A stretch of DNA of 64,000 nt from CAVPGP01 sp963718065 (GCA_963718065.1 CAVQYE010000003.1:68872-132871); one strand, 5' to 3'. Numbered from the stretch's first letter, positions 26,006-36,087 are shown. Program-made: numbers and translations. The notes: generated by a model not told the origin, from the letters alone.

Positions 26006-27145
26006 CGGCGGAGGAAGCCGTGGGCGACGTAGCGCATGCCCATCAGCGTGTCGGCGGCAGGGTAGGCCCACTGGGCGTGGACCCCGGAGAGAGCGAGCGT
26101 GCGGGAGTCATCGGAGAGCCCGGGCACGGCGGCGTCGTCGTCGAGCACGAGCCAGCCGTTCGCCGCGGTGAGGTCATGCTCGTCGGCGAGGCGCCGCAGC
26201 AGGGGGTCGTGGCGGAACCCGCGGCGGAAGCCGGTCGCGCATATGACTTGTTCCACAGATTCCGTACCAGGTACGGGACCAGGTACGAAAGCACGGCCAT
26301 GTGCCCCGTCTGCAGGCATTTCCTCGTTTGGAACACCATTTTGTACCTGGTACGGGACGAGGTACGAGACGCGGAAGCGCGGGTGCTCCGCCGGCGCGTC
26401 CCAGTCCCGCCCGGGCGGGTAGCTGGGGGTCGAAAGGCTTGCCGAGGAACGACGCCCGCTCCGCGGGCGGCGAGGCGTGGTAGCGGGCGAGGCCACGCTT
26501 CGTGAAGAGCTGGCGCGGGAGGTTGAGCGGGCGGCGCAGCGGATCGCGCCGGCGAATCGAGACGACCTCCGCGCCGGCCGCGAGGGCGTTTCGCCATTCC
26601 GTTGCGGCCGCCATGCCTGCGCCGACGACCGCGACCTTGTCGGCGTACTCGTGCGGCTCGTAGGCATGCACCGCTCGCGGGTCGGCCGCCAGCTCGTCCG
26701 GCACCGCGAGGCCCGGATGACCCGTCGCCACGAGCACGTGCCGGTACTCGGCACCCGCGACGAGGAAGCCGCCGTCGACCGGCCGGATCTCGTCGACCCG
26801 CTGCTCGCGCACCGCCCAGCCGGTCGTCTCGCGCACGCGCTCGACGTCCTCCAGGAACTCCGTCACGGAGGGGCGGTACCGGTCGAGCACCGACTGCGCG
26901 AGCGGGCGCGGGTCGCGGCGGCGCCACGCCTCGCGCGCGGCCAGCCCGGGGAACGTCCGCGGGCGCACGTGCCCGTCCGACTCCGAGCGCATGTGCGTCT
27001 GGCGGATCGCCGCCGCGCGCTCGCGCCACACCTCGGCCGGGTCGCCACGCTCGCCGTAGACGTCGGCGTCGACGCCGCCCTCGCGCAGCGTCGCGAACGC
27101 CGTCAGCGCGGCGAGCCCCGAGCCGACGATTGCCACGTCGCTCAT
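25990..27145 (-). CDS. FAD/NAD(P)-binding monooxygenase-like flavoprotein with an in-frame REP insertion
   Basis: The N-terminal Rossmann motif VAIVGSGLAALTAFATLREGG binds FAD. A second dinucleotide site is VAVVGAGMAAATEWRNALAAG, and the FMO/lysine-N6-hydroxylase-type motif VICATGFRRGF appears near the end. The intact family protein would be about 350 residues. Two oddities are seen. One frameshift lies at about 26425. A 102-bp REP-like doublet (26261-26362) lies within the coding frame and adds exactly 34 codons between HPRFRVS and ESVEQVICATGF, with no stop. The start ATG overlaps the GH15 stop (ATGA). The substrate is unknown. The insertion point just before ATGF may or may not be tolerated. 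Confidence 0.78.
26261..26362 (-). repeat. REP-like doublet (copy 2), inside a coding sequence
   Basis: Two 23-nt hairpins at 26261-26283 and 26340-26362 (starts 79 nt apart), each with a 9-bp stem carrying one mismatch and a loop containing CGGG. They are the reverse-oriented counterpart of the element at 18268-18368. Spacer similarity (AAA-GCCTGC, GCACA-TGGCC, TTTC) shows that the whole ~101-bp unit is homologous. At 102 bp it is a multiple of three and keeps the flavoprotein frame open. Confidence 0.8.
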
Positions 27146-28002
27146 GCCACCTCCGCTGCGAGGGCGATCTCCATCGCGTGCGACCACAGCAAGGGTGACG
27201 GCGGCGGCCCCCACTTGTCCACCCAGACCCGCAGCGACTCGGGATGGAGCAGATGCTCGTGCGCCTGCTCCGGCAATCCCTCGGGCCGCGCCTGCGCCCG
27301 CACCCAGGCCAGCTGCTCGCGCGCCTCGTCGAGCCGACCTTGCCGCGCGTACGCCTGGCCGAGCATCGCCGCGAGCAGCAGCCACTCGCCGCCGCCGTAG
27401 TAGACGTCGTCCGCGTGCCGGTGCACCCCGCCCGTGGGCGAGACGAGCGAGTCCTCCACGCGGTCGACCAGCTCGTCGGTGCCGATGAAGAGATGCGAGC
27501 CGTCGACGCGCTCCGTCTCGGCGAGCGCGAGCGCCTCCTGTCGCAGCTCGGCCGAGTCGAGCCCGTTCGCGATGCACCACACCGTCACAGCATGGACGCC
27601 CTCGCGCTCCTCCCACCAGTCCATGCACGGCTCGGCCCAGTGCTCGCCGAGCCACGCCGACACGAGAGCGGTCTCCTCGTCCCAGCCGCCGCCGAAGCGG
27701 CGGACCGTCGCGAGCCAGAGCCCGAGGCCGTCCCATTGCCGCTTCGGCCATTCGGCGGCGGACTGAGACCCGTCCAGCTCGTAGCGCGCGTCCCACGGCC
27801 CCGCCGGCTTCGCGCGCACGATCCGCGCCACCCACTCGTGGAAGCGCTGCGCCGACTCGCGCTCGCCGGCGATCCGCATCGCGTCGGCGATGAAGCACCC
27901 GTCACGCAGCCACGAGTAGCGGTAGTTCGGAAAGGCGGGGCACGCGGCGTAGCCCCCGGACTCGTGCTGCCCGGCGAGGATCACCTCGACCGACGAAGGC
28001 AC
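27142..28002 (-). CDS. GH15-like glucoamylase / isomaltose glucohydrolase-type protein
   Basis: A 286-residue cytoplasmic (alpha/alpha)6-barrel protein. PNYRYSWLRDGCFIADAM is the signature of GH15 (WLRDG/A). Later motifs are WPKRQWDGLGLWLATVRRF, DDVYYGGGEWLLLAAMLGQAYARQGRLDEA and SPLLWSHAMEIAL. It lacks the N-terminal beta domain of GH15 glucodextranases and is short, like isomaltose glucohydrolase. It would release glucose from short alpha-glucans taken up by the adjacent ABC transporter. It lies 4 nt after malG and overlaps the flavoprotein start. Confidence 0.78.
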   Translation of the reverse strand: MPSSVEVILAGQHESGGYAACPAFPNYRYSWLRDGCFIADAMRIAGERESAQRFHEWVARIVRAKPAGPWDARYELDGSQSAAEWPKRQWDGLGLWLATVRRFGGGWDEETALVSAWLGEHWAEPCMDWWEEREGVHAVTVWCIANGLDSAELRQEALALAETERVDGSHLFIGTDELVDRVEDSLVSPTGGVHRHADDVYYGGGEWLLLAAMLGQAYARQGRLDEAREQLAWVRAQARPEGLPEQAHEHLLHPESLRVWVDKWGPPPSPLLWSHAMEIALAAEVA

Positions 28003-28006
28003 GGTC

Positions 28007-28895
28007 TTACTTGACCGAGCCGGCGAGGAGCCCCTGCACGAAGTAGCGCTGGAAGAGCGCGAAGATCGTCAGCGGGATCACGGCCGAGAAGAACGACGCG
28101 GGCGCGACGATGTCGAGGTTCGACGAGAACTGGCGGAGCTGGCCGGCGAGGGCCGCCGCGATCGGCACGTTGTCCTGCGCCAGCGTGAAGCCGATCAGGA
28201 AGTCGTTCCAGACGAAGAGCACCTGGAAGATCGCGAGCGCCGCGATCGCCGGCAGGCCGAGCGGCAGGACGACCTTGAAGAAGAGCCGCCACTCGGACGC
28301 GCCGTCGATCCGGGCCGCCTCCATCAGGTCGCGCGGAATCCCCGCAAAGAAGTTCCGGAGCAGGAAGATCGCGAACGGCAGCGCGAACGCCGTGTGGAAG
28401 AGGATCAGCCCGGGGATCGTGTCGAAGAGGTTGAGCGTGTTGTAGAGGCTGAACATCGGGATCAGCGCCATCTGGATCGGCACGACCATCAGGCCGATGA
28501 TCGTCACGAAGACGTAGTCGCGGCCCGGGAACTCGATCCAGGCGAGCGCGTAGGCCGCGAGCGAGGCGACGAGGATCGGCAGCACGGTCGCGCCCGCGGT
28601 CACGAACACGGTCACCCAGAGGGCGTGCGTGATCGCGCTGTTGTGGAAGATCGCGTCGTAGTTCTCCCAGGTGGCCACGCTCGGGTCCGAGAAGATGTGC
28701 CACCAGCCGGTCGAGTTCGAGATCTCCTTCGGCAGGATCGACGTCACGAAGAGGCCCGCCGCCGGGATCAGCCAGAGGATGCCGACGAAGGCGAGCAGAA
28801 AGTGGATCGGCGCGGACGAGAGCCTGTGCCGCCAGGCGTGGTCGGGCTTGCTGGGGCGTTGCCGGCTGCCGCGCTTCGGCTTCTGCGACTGCCAT
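28007..28895 (-). CDS. Carbohydrate ABC transporter permease, MalG type (probable N-terminal frameshift)
   Basis: About 295 residues with six membrane segments. The binding-protein-dependent transport motif (EAA loop) is MEAARIDGASEWRLFFKVVLPLGLPAIAALAI. The ATG at 28895 overlaps the malF stop (ATGA). A shift near 28870 is needed to join it to the conserved KPDHAWRHRLSSAPIHFLLAFVGILWLIPAAG, which lacks a start of its own. It forms the sugar channel with MalF. The substrate is probably an alpha-glucoside, given the GH15 neighbour. Confidence 0.85.
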
Positions 28896-30229
28896 CAGTT
28901 TTGCCTCCGCTGCGAGCGCACCTGGTAGATCAGGAACGGGACGAACAGGAGCATCAGGAACGAGGCGATCGCGGCGCCGAAGCCGAATCGGTTCTGACCC
29001 GAGAAGGAGCGCTTCCACATCTCGAAGGCGAGCGTCGTGGCGTCGTTCTGCACGGAGCCGGGGGCGATCGCGTAGATCAGGTCGAACACCTTCAGCACGC
29101 CGATCATCTGCGTCACGAAGACCACGGTCAGCACGGGCATCAGGAGCGGCACGGTGACCCGCTTGAACACCTGGAACTCCGTGGCGCCGTCGGTCCGCGC
29201 CGCCTCGAGCACGTCACGAGGGATCGCGGAGAGGCCCGCGCCGATGATCACCATCGAGAAGCCGATCGAGGTCCAGAGGAAGGCGACGATGATCGCGGGC
29301 GTGATCGAGGCTCGGGCTGACCCAGTTGACCCCGGCGTACGGCTGCGCGAACGTCGACGGCGCCACCTGCACCTCATAGCCGCCGCCGTTGATGTTCTCG
29401 AAGGCGAACGACCCGTTGGCCGCGGTCGTCGCGGTCCGCACCTGGTTGCCGCCCTGTTGCAGAGCGACGTGACGCCGGGGATGCCCAGCTCACTCGGCTC
29501 GACCACGTCGGGCTTGCCGCCGCCCGGCGAGAAGTCGCGCCAGACGACGCCGGTGATCTCGACCGTTCGACCGGCTTCGGGTCGACCGCCTGCTCGGCGC
29601 CCTTCGGCATCGTTCTCGGGCTGATTCCGGTCAGGCCGAGCTTGGCCGTCTGGCCGGCGGCGAGCGGCTTCTTGAGCCGGAAGTGCTGCGTCAGCGCATC
29701 GGACGACGGTTGCGCCCGTGGCAGCACGCCGGTCGTCGAGAAAGCGTCGTGCACCACCTTGACCGCGGCGTTGATCGCGCCCTGGTCGGGATCCTGCTGG
29801 TACATGATCCGCCAGATCACGCCGACGGCGAAGAGCGAGATCGCGAGCGGCATGAAGAGGATGATCTTGAAGAAGCTCGCCCAGGCGATCCGCTCGGTGA
29901 GCACGGCGAACACGAGACCGAAGGCGGTGACCGAGATCGGCGCGACCAGGATCCAGATGACGTTGTTCTTGATCGCCGTACTAGATGATGTCGTCGTGGA
30001 ACATCCGGTCGTAGTTCTGGAACCAGACGAACGAGTTGCCCTGGTCGTCGAAGAAGCTCCGGACGAACGTCGCGAGCGCGGGATAGAGCATCCAGACGCC
30101 GAGCAGCACGAGCGCCGGCGCCAGGAACGACAGCGGCAGCCCGAGCGAGCGGATCTTCGACTGCCGAGGAGGCGCGGGCGGAGTCCCCCTCGGTTCGGGG
30201 AGCTCCGCGCTGACGCTCGTGCTGCTCAC
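28895..30229 (-). CDS. Carbohydrate ABC transporter permease, MalF type, with an inserted Ig-like domain (several frameshifts)
   Basis: The N-terminus carries TM1 (LSFLAPALVLLGVWMLYPALATF) and a periplasmic segment. Then come TMs (FFKIILFMPLAISLFAVGVIW), a large extracytoplasmic insert of about 150 residues, and the C-terminal TMs with EAA motif EAARTDGATEFQVFKRVTVPLLMPVL. The insert includes GNQVRTATTAANGSFAFENINGGGYEVQVA, a carboxypeptidase-regulatory/SpaA-like prealbumin fold. It sits where E. coli MalF has its large P2 loop, which contacts the maltose-binding protein. At least three frame changes occur (about 29985, 29580, 29470-29310), with conserved sequence continuing each time. Overlaps at both ends show an operon. 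Confidence 0.78.
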
Positions 30230-30250
30230 GTCGTTCGGTCTTCGCGCCGG

Positions 30251-31557
30251 CTAGCCCTTGTAGGCGGCCGCCGCGTCCTTTTCGAGCTTGGACGCCGTCC
30301 CGTCGACGTCGGAGGGGTTCTTCAGGAACGCCTGCAGGTCCGTGAACATGGAGTCACCGCCGAAGGCGGCCGGCTGAAGGTCGGAGAGGTCGAAGCGGAA
30401 CGTCGCGGCCTCTGCGAGCGCCGTCGCCGTCGTCTTCGTGATCTCGTCCGGATAGACGCTCGCGTTGACGTTCTTGTTCGGCGACGAGAAGCCGCCCTTC
30501 GCGGCCCAGATCTCCGCCGCCTCCGGCGTGGCGAGGTACTTGACCAGCGCCTGCGAGGCCGGGTTGTCCTTGAACATGACGATCACGTCGCCGCCGCCGA
30601 CCACGTAGTCGCCGCCCTTCCCGTCGAGCGCCGGGAACTTGAAGACGTTGTAGTCGGTCTCCGGCTTGGCCGCGGTCTGGCCCGTCGCGACGCCCGGGAC
30701 GAAGTCGCCCTCGAAGACCATCGCGGCCTTCGGGTTCGACGGCTGGAACACGTTCGTCACCGAGGTCGGGAAGTCGGTGTTCAACGCGCCCGTCGTGCCG
30801 CCGGCGATGTTCTTCGTGTCGGAGAGGACCTGCGCCATCTCGTTCAGCGCCTGTTTCACCGACGCATCGGTCCACGGGATCTTGTGCGTCGGCGAGCTGG
30901 TCGTACTTGTCCGGCCCGGCCGTCCGCAGATAGATGTTCTCGAAGAGGTCGGTGAGCGTCCAGCCGTCTGCGCCGCCGATCGAGTAGGCGGGCGTGCCGG
31001 CCGCGTCGATCGTCTTCGCGTCGTTGAGGAGATCCTCCCACTCGGCCGGAGGCTTGACTCCCGCGTCCTCGAACGAGTGGACGTTGTACCAGACGGTCGA
31101 CTTGTTGGCTCCCTTGAAGAAGAGGCCGTAGAGCTTGCCGTTGACGGTGCCGAAGTTGATCCAGTCGGCAGAGAAGTTCTTCGTGATGTCGTCCTTCGCG
31201 AACTCGATCGGCTTCAGGGCGCCGCGGTTTGCGAAGTCCTTCATCAGGCCCGGTGAGGGCAGCGCCGCGACGTCCGGCGGGTTGCCGCCCTGCACCGATG
31301 TCGAGAGCGCCTGGCCCGGGTCCTTCGCCGACTTGTACTTGACGGTGACGTTCGGATACGCCTTGTGGAAGCCGTCGAGCACGGCCTGGAAGGCTTCGCC
31401 CTCCGGGCCGGTCCAGACGGCGAGTGTGCTGATCGTGCCGGAGACGTCGCTGGTTGCCGCCGCTGCTGCCGCTGTCTCCACCGCCACCGCACCCCGCGGC
31501 GACGACCGAGAGCACCAGCGCCAGGGCGGCGATGACCCCCCAAAACCGCTTGCTCAT
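30251..31557 (-). CDS. Sugar ABC transporter substrate-binding lipoprotein (two frameshifts)
   Basis: About 434 residues. It has a lipoprotein signal with lipobox SVVAAGC (Cys23), a Gly/Ser-rich tether, then the family 1 solute-binding fold: LAVWTGPEGEAFQAVLDGFHKAYPNVTVKY, PPDVAALPSPGLMKDFA, KSTVWYNVHSFEDAG, GALNTDFPTSVTNVFQPSNPKAAMVFEGDF and the C-terminal SKLEKDAAAAYKG. Frame changes at about 31455 and 30890 interrupt an otherwise continuous match. Its start overlaps the ATPase stop (ATGA), so this is the second gene of the operon. It captures an oligosaccharide outside the cell for MalFG. Confidence 0.85.
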
Positions 31558-32780
31558 GCTGCTCCTTTCGATTCGTTCCCGTCGTAGATGCCAAGACCCG
31601 TCTCCGGGTCGAAGAAATGCAGCGCCCGTGTGTCGACCGCAACCTTGACCGCGTCGCCCTGCTTGACGCGCGAGCGGGCGCCGAAGCGTCCGACCACCAC
31701 GGTCTTGCCTTCGGGCGCGGAGACTCCCGCCTCCTCCGGTGCGCCGGTGTCACGCGCCAGCTCTCTCGTCTCGTCCGTCTCCGCGGCTGCGGCGTCCACC
31801 GAGAAGTGCGCCATGATCTCGGCGCCGAGCGCCTCGAGGAGCTCGACCGTCCCGGTCAGCGTATGTGCCTCGGTGACGTCGCTCGCGAGCTCGGCGTCCT
31901 CGAGGTCCTCCGGGCGGATGCCGAGGATGACCGGCTTCCCGTCGTAGGCCTTCAGCCCGGGGCGGGCGTCGAGCGTCTCCGCGCCGAGCGTGATCCGCTG
32001 GCTGCCGGCGACCGCGACGAGCTCGCCGTTCGAGCCCTCGATCTTCGCCTCGAGCATGTTCATCGCCGGGCTGCCGATGAAGCCGCCGACGAAGAGGTTC
32101 AGGGGCCGGTCGTAGAGGACCTGCGGCTCGTCGACCTGCTGCAGCTCGCCCTTGCGCATGACGGCGACGCGGTCGCCCATCGTCATCGCCTCGATCTGAT
32201 CGTGCGTGACGTAGACGGTCGTGACGCCGAGGTCGCCCTGCAGCTTCGAGATCTCGGCTCGCATCTGGACGCGGAGCTTCGCGTCGAGGTTCGACAGCGG
32301 CTCGTCCATCAGGAACGCAGCCGGCTGGCGCACGATCGCGCGGCCCATCGCGACTCGCTGGCGCTGGCCGCCGGAGAGCGCCTTCGGCTTCCGCTTCAGG
32401 TACTCCGTCAGCCCGAGGAGGCGCGCCGCGTCCTGGACGCGCTTGTCGACCTCGTCCTTCGGCATCTTCTTCAGCTTCAGGCCGAAGGCGATGTTGTCGT
32501 AGACAGAGAGGTGCGGGTAGAGCGCGTAGCTCTGGAACACCATCGCGATGTCCCGGTCTCGCGCAGGGACGTAGTTGACGACGCGTTCGCCGATTCGGAG
32601 CGTGCCTTCGGAGATCTCCTCCAGCCCGGCCACCATCCGCAGCGCGGTCGTCTTCCCGCAGCCGGACGGTCCGACCAGGACCATGAACTCGCCGTCCCGG
32701 ATCTCGAGATTGATGTCGTCGACCGCCCGCGTGCCGTCCGCGTAGATCTTCGCGACACCCTCGAAGACAACCTCAGCCAT
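31554..32780 (-). CDS. ugpC: Carbohydrate ABC transporter ATP-binding protein (UgpC/MsmK/MalK family)
   Basis: A 408-residue ATPase. Walker A is GPSGCGKT (37-44), the signature is LSGGQRQRVAMGRAI, Walker B is AAFLMDEPLSNLD, and the switch His is in VYVTHDQIEAMTMGDR. The C-terminal ~150 residues are the OB/TOBE regulatory domain of the MalK class (LGIRPEDLEDAEL, VDTRALHFFDPETG), including a charged linker insert rich in Glu/Thr. Unusually, the ATPase is encoded first in the operon, followed by the binding protein and the permeases. Family members often power more than one sugar importer. Confidence 0.93.
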   Translation of the reverse strand: MAEVVFEGVAKIYADGTRAVDDINLEIRDGEFMVLVGPSGCGKTTALRMVAGLEEISEGTLRIGERVVNYVPARDRDIAMVFQSYALYPHLSVYDNIAFGLKLKKMPKDEVDKRVQDAARLLGLTEYLKRKPKALSGGQRQRVAMGRAIVRQPAAFLMDEPLSNLDAKLRVQMRAEISKLQGDLGVTTVYVTHDQIEAMTMGDRVAVMRKGELQQVDEPQVLYDRPLNLFVGGFIGSPAMNMLEAKIEGSNGELVAVAGSQRITLGAETLDARPGLKAYDGKPVILGIRPEDLEDAELASDVTEAHTLTGTVELLEALGAEIMAHFSVDAAAAETDETRELARDTGAPEEAGVSAPEGKTVVVGRFGARSRVKQGDAVKVAVDTRALHFFDPETGLGIYDGNESKGAA

Positions 32781-32901
32781 CGTCGGCTCCGTTTCCTCGA
32801 TGCTCTGTACGGCAAACCGGATCCTAAGCAGGTCGAGGCCCTCGACGCGTCGGCAACTCGTCCTCTGGAAGGCCCGGGAAACCGCTTGCGTCCGCCGCCC
32901 G

Positions 32902-34177
32902 CTAGCGAGCGCGGGCCGGCAGCGCGGCGCGCAGCCGAGGCACGGCGCCGGTCTCGTTCCCGTGCAGGAGCACGAACGAGCCGGCCGCGACCATCACGAG
33001 CCCGGCCAGGCCGGCGACGGTGAACGTCAGCTCGGTGCCGCCGGCGGCGAGCAGCCAGCCCACGATCAGGCCGCCGACGGGCGAGAGCCCGTTCCACGCA
33101 TAGAAGTAGAGGCCGAGCACGCGCCCGCGCAGATGGTCGGGCGCCTCGAGCTGGATCCGGGCGTTCGAGTTCGACGTGTAGGACGTGAAGAACGCGCCGC
33201 AGGCGAAGAGGATGAGAGCGGTGAGTACCGTCGAGCGCACCGGCGCGAGCGCGAGCTCGCAGAGCGCGAAGCCGGTCGCCCCGATCAGCATCGTCTTCCA
33301 GCGCGCGCGTGCGATCGCCGCGCTGACGAGCGCGCCCACGAGCGCGCCGGCGCCGAAGCTGGCAAAGAGGATGCCGAGGGTGCGCGGCCCCTGGTGCAAC
33401 GTCTCGCGCGCGAGCACCGGCAGGATGATGTTGAAGTTGAAGCAGAGGCTCGCGAAGACGAGCATCATCCCGAGGATCACCTTCGCGGTCGGCGCCTGGC
33501 GCACGTAGGCGAGGCCCTCGCGCGTGCCGCGCAAGATGCTCGGCCGGCTCGGGCGCTTGATCTTGTACATCTCGGCGACGCGCATCAGCGCGAGGCTCGT
33601 CAGCACGGCGAGGAAGCTCGCAGTGTTGGCGGCGAAGCACCACGCCACGCCGGCCGCCGCGATCACGATGCCGGCGAGCGCCGGCCCGGCGATCCGCGCG
33701 AGGTTGACGAGGCTCGACGTGAGCGCGACCGCGTTCGGCAGCTCGTCGCGCCCGACCATCTGGAAGGTCAGCGACTGCCGCGCCGGTGCGTCGAGCACGA
33801 GCACCGTGCCCATGCCGGCGGCGATCAGGTAGATCATCCAGACCTGGGCATGGCCGGTGAACGCGATTCCCGCGAGCACGGCCGAGAGGCCCATCTGCAC
33901 GCGCCTGCGTGACCATGATCGTCTTCCGGTTGTCGAACCGGTCGGCGATCGTCCCGGCGAAGAGCCCGAAGACGGTGAACGGGCCGAAGCGGCAGAAGGA
34001 GAGGACGCCGACCGCGACGGGCGAGTTCGTCAGGGTCAGGACGTACCAGTAGAGCGCGACGTTCTGCATCCAGGTGCCGCTGACCGAGATGACCTGGCCG
34101 GTGAAGAAGAGGCGGTAGTTGCGATGGGTGCGGAGGCTCTTGAAGGTGCGGCCGCTGACCCGCTTGAGCAGGGTCAC
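32902..34177 (-). CDS. MFS transporter, EntS-like (one frameshift)
   Basis: About 425 residues with 12 membrane helices. The N-terminus (FKSLRTHRNYRLFFTGQVISVSGTWMQNVALYWYVLTLTNSPVAVG) and the GTIADRFDNRKTIMVTQ loop between TM2 and TM3 are typical of the EntS/enterobactin-exporter-like MFS (DHA3) group. The GTG at 34177 overlaps the MarR stop (GTGA). A frameshift at about 33905, between TQARADG and MGLSAVLAG, is probably a sequencing indel. It is likely an efflux pump for a drug or siderophore-like compound under control of the adjacent MarR. Confidence 0.85.
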
Positions 34178-34621
34178 GCGTGCACCTCGAGCAGACGGGA
34201 CAGCGGCTCCAGTGCCGCCTCGACGGTCTCCAGCTCGGCGGGCGAGAGCTCCTGCAGGCGGGCCGCGAGCCAGGCCGTGCGACGGCGCTTCGACCGAGGC
34301 GAGGACGCGCTGGCCCTCGTCGGTGAGCTCGATCCCGACCCGCCGCCTGTCGACGCCGCGCACGCGCGTGACGAAGCCGGCGCGCTCGAGCTTGTCGACG
34401 GCCTTGGACATCGCCGGCGGCGAGACGCGCTCGTGCTGGGCGAGGTCGCGGACGCCGACGCCGGGGTGATTCTTGATCTGGATCAGCAGCGTCGTCTGCC
34501 CACCGGTCACTCCGAGGGTGTGGATCTCGCGCCGTAGCTCCCGGTTGAGCTTCAGCAAAACCGGCCTCAGCTGGTTCGCAAGCTGGACAGGATCGGCGGC
34601 GGTAATCGTTAGCTCGGTCAT
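34174..34621 (-). CDS. MarR-family transcriptional regulator (one frameshift)
   Basis: About 148 residues. The winged helix is VRDLAQHERVSPPAMSKAVDKLERAGFVTRVRGVDRRRVGIELTDEGQRVLASVEA, and the C-terminal dimerisation helices (RRTAWLAARLQELSPAELETVEAALEPLSRLLEVHA) continue in the next frame after a shift at about 34290. It ends overlapping the MFS start, so the two form an operon in which MarR probably represses both genes until a ligand binds. Confidence 0.88.
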
Positions 34622-34624
34622 TCA

Positions 34625-34643
34625 TTAACTAGGTTACCAACTA
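34625..34643. promoter_or_regulatory. Possible MarR operator / promoter
   Basis: Just upstream of marR lies an AT-rich island, TTAACTAGGTTACCAACTA, in a GC-rich setting. It contains two AACTA copies 12 nt apart around GGTTACC. On the minus strand it reads as a -10-like TAACCT 9 nt before the ATG. AT-rich repeats overlapping the promoter are typical of MarR autoregulation; no binding is shown. Confidence 0.35.
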
Positions 34644-34850
34644 TTCGCAGGTTTTTCGCGCCCCGGCATGCGATTGACCCAAATGGGGCTACCATGCGCG
34701 CGCTTCGCCCGGGTGCCGTCAGGCGGACGAGGCGCGCGAGCCGCAAGGCTTGCGAGCCTCGGAGTCCTTCCAGCCCAGCGCGGAGAATCGTGGTGGCGGC
34801 GGCGCACCAGGGGAGTGCGCCGCGCCGCTGCGGCTACTGAACTGACGTGC

Positions 34851-36080
34851 CTACAGCTGCCAGAGGCCGCCGCGGATCAGCGGCACGCGCCGGCCGCGGG
34901 AATCGACTCCCGTGGCCTCGAAGTCGTCGGTCCCGATCATCACGTCGACATGCGTCTGCGAGCGGTTGACGCCGCGCGCCCCCTTCCCGGGCGTGCGCGC
35001 CTTGGCGAAGCCGAGGCCGAAGGCGATGTGCGCCGCGGCGTTCTCGTCCAGCAGGGTGTTGTAATAGACGCGCCCCGTCTGGCCGATCCGGGACGAGGCA
35101 TCGACGAGCGCGACCTCGCCGAGCCGGTCGGCTTCCTTGATCGAGCCGATGTACTCGCGGAAGAAGACGCCGTTCTTGCCCTTGGCCTTCAGCTTCGTGA
35201 GCCGGCCGCCGTGGAACTGGCCCTCGATGCCGTCGATCAGCCGGCCCTGGAAGATCAGCGGCCGCGAGCAGCGGAACGTCCCCTCGGTGGAGCCGGCGAT
35301 CGGCGTCGTGAAGCTCTCCTCGGTCGGGAGGTTCGGCGAGATGTGAATTCCGTGCGCGTTCTTCTCGCCGCCGCCGAGCCAGAGCCCTTCGGGATGGAGT
35401 GCCAGGCGCAGGTCGGTCCCGGGCCCGCGCAGCTCGAGCTCGGTGAGCTTCAGCTTCGTCAGGCGCCCGGCGCGCCGCCGCACAGCGTCGAGATGGTCCT
35501 TCAGGCCCTTGCGGCCGGCAGGGTCGTCCGGGCCGAGACGGCAGAACCACATCAGGTCGTGCGCCAGCTTACGCATCGCGGCGTCCGGCTTCAGATTCGG
35601 ATAGACCTGCTGCGCCCAGGGCTCCGTCGGCCACGCGATGATCCCCCAGCGGCGCAGGTTCTTCCCGAGCGCGCGGCGCAGCCACGGGAGCTGGTTCAGC
35701 GGGGCCGTCTGCTCGATCGCGAGCAGCTTCGGGTCGATGTCGTTCAACGCGTTCGGCTCGCCGTCGCCGGCCACGAGCAACGTCGCGGTCTTCGGCTCGA
35801 GCGTCGAGCGCAGGCGCTTCGCACGCCACGGGCTGACGTAGCCGACGTAGCGCTCCGGCGCGTTGCGAAGGCGGGCGGCGCGCAGCAACGGGTCTGTGTA
35901 GATCACCTCGACGGCTTGCGCGCCGGCGCGGTAACCCGCTTCGAGAAGGGCGATTCCGAACTCGCGGTGCGCCGGCTCGCACGTGACGATGAGGTGGTCG
36001 TCCTTGCCGACGGAGACGGCCGTGCGCACCATTGCGTCCGCGTAGCGGGCGAGCTCGTCGGGTGGGAGCACCGGTTTCAC
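34851..36080 (-). CDS. M29-family metalloaminopeptidase (AmpS-like)
   Basis: About 409 residues. The N-terminal domain (DDHLIVTCEPAHREFGIALLEAGYRAGA) and the catalytic domain follow the thermophilic aminopeptidase M29 pattern: ELRGPGTDLRLALHP, NLPTEESFTTPIAGSTEGTFRCSRPL with the metal-binding Glu, NTLLDENAAAHIAFGLGF with Glu/His, and the closing HVDVMIGTDDFEATGVDSRGRRVPLIRGGLW. It removes N-terminal amino acids using two metals. GTG at 36080 is chosen because it lies 9 nt from a palindromic -10 element, mirroring the divergent gene. The alternative GTG at 36089 would fall next to that element. Confidence 0.88.
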   Translation of the reverse strand: MKPVLPPDELARYADAMVRTAVSVGKDDHLIVTCEPAHREFGIALLEAGYRAGAQAVEVIYTDPLLRAARLRNAPERYVGYVSPWRAKRLRSTLEPKTATLLVAGDGEPNALNDIDPKLLAIEQTAPLNQLPWLRRALGKNLRRWGIIAWPTEPWAQQVYPNLKPDAAMRKLAHDLMWFCRLGPDDPAGRKGLKDHLDAVRRRAGRLTKLKLTELELRGPGTDLRLALHPEGLWLGGGEKNAHGIHISPNLPTEESFTTPIAGSTEGTFRCSRPLIFQGRLIDGIEGQFHGGRLTKLKAKGKNGVFFREYIGSIKEADRLGEVALVDASSRIGQTGRVYYNTLLDENAAAHIAFGLGFAKARTPGKGARGVNRSQTHVDVMIGTDDFEATGVDSRGRRVPLIRGGLWQL

Positions 36081-36087
36081 GGTGGCC

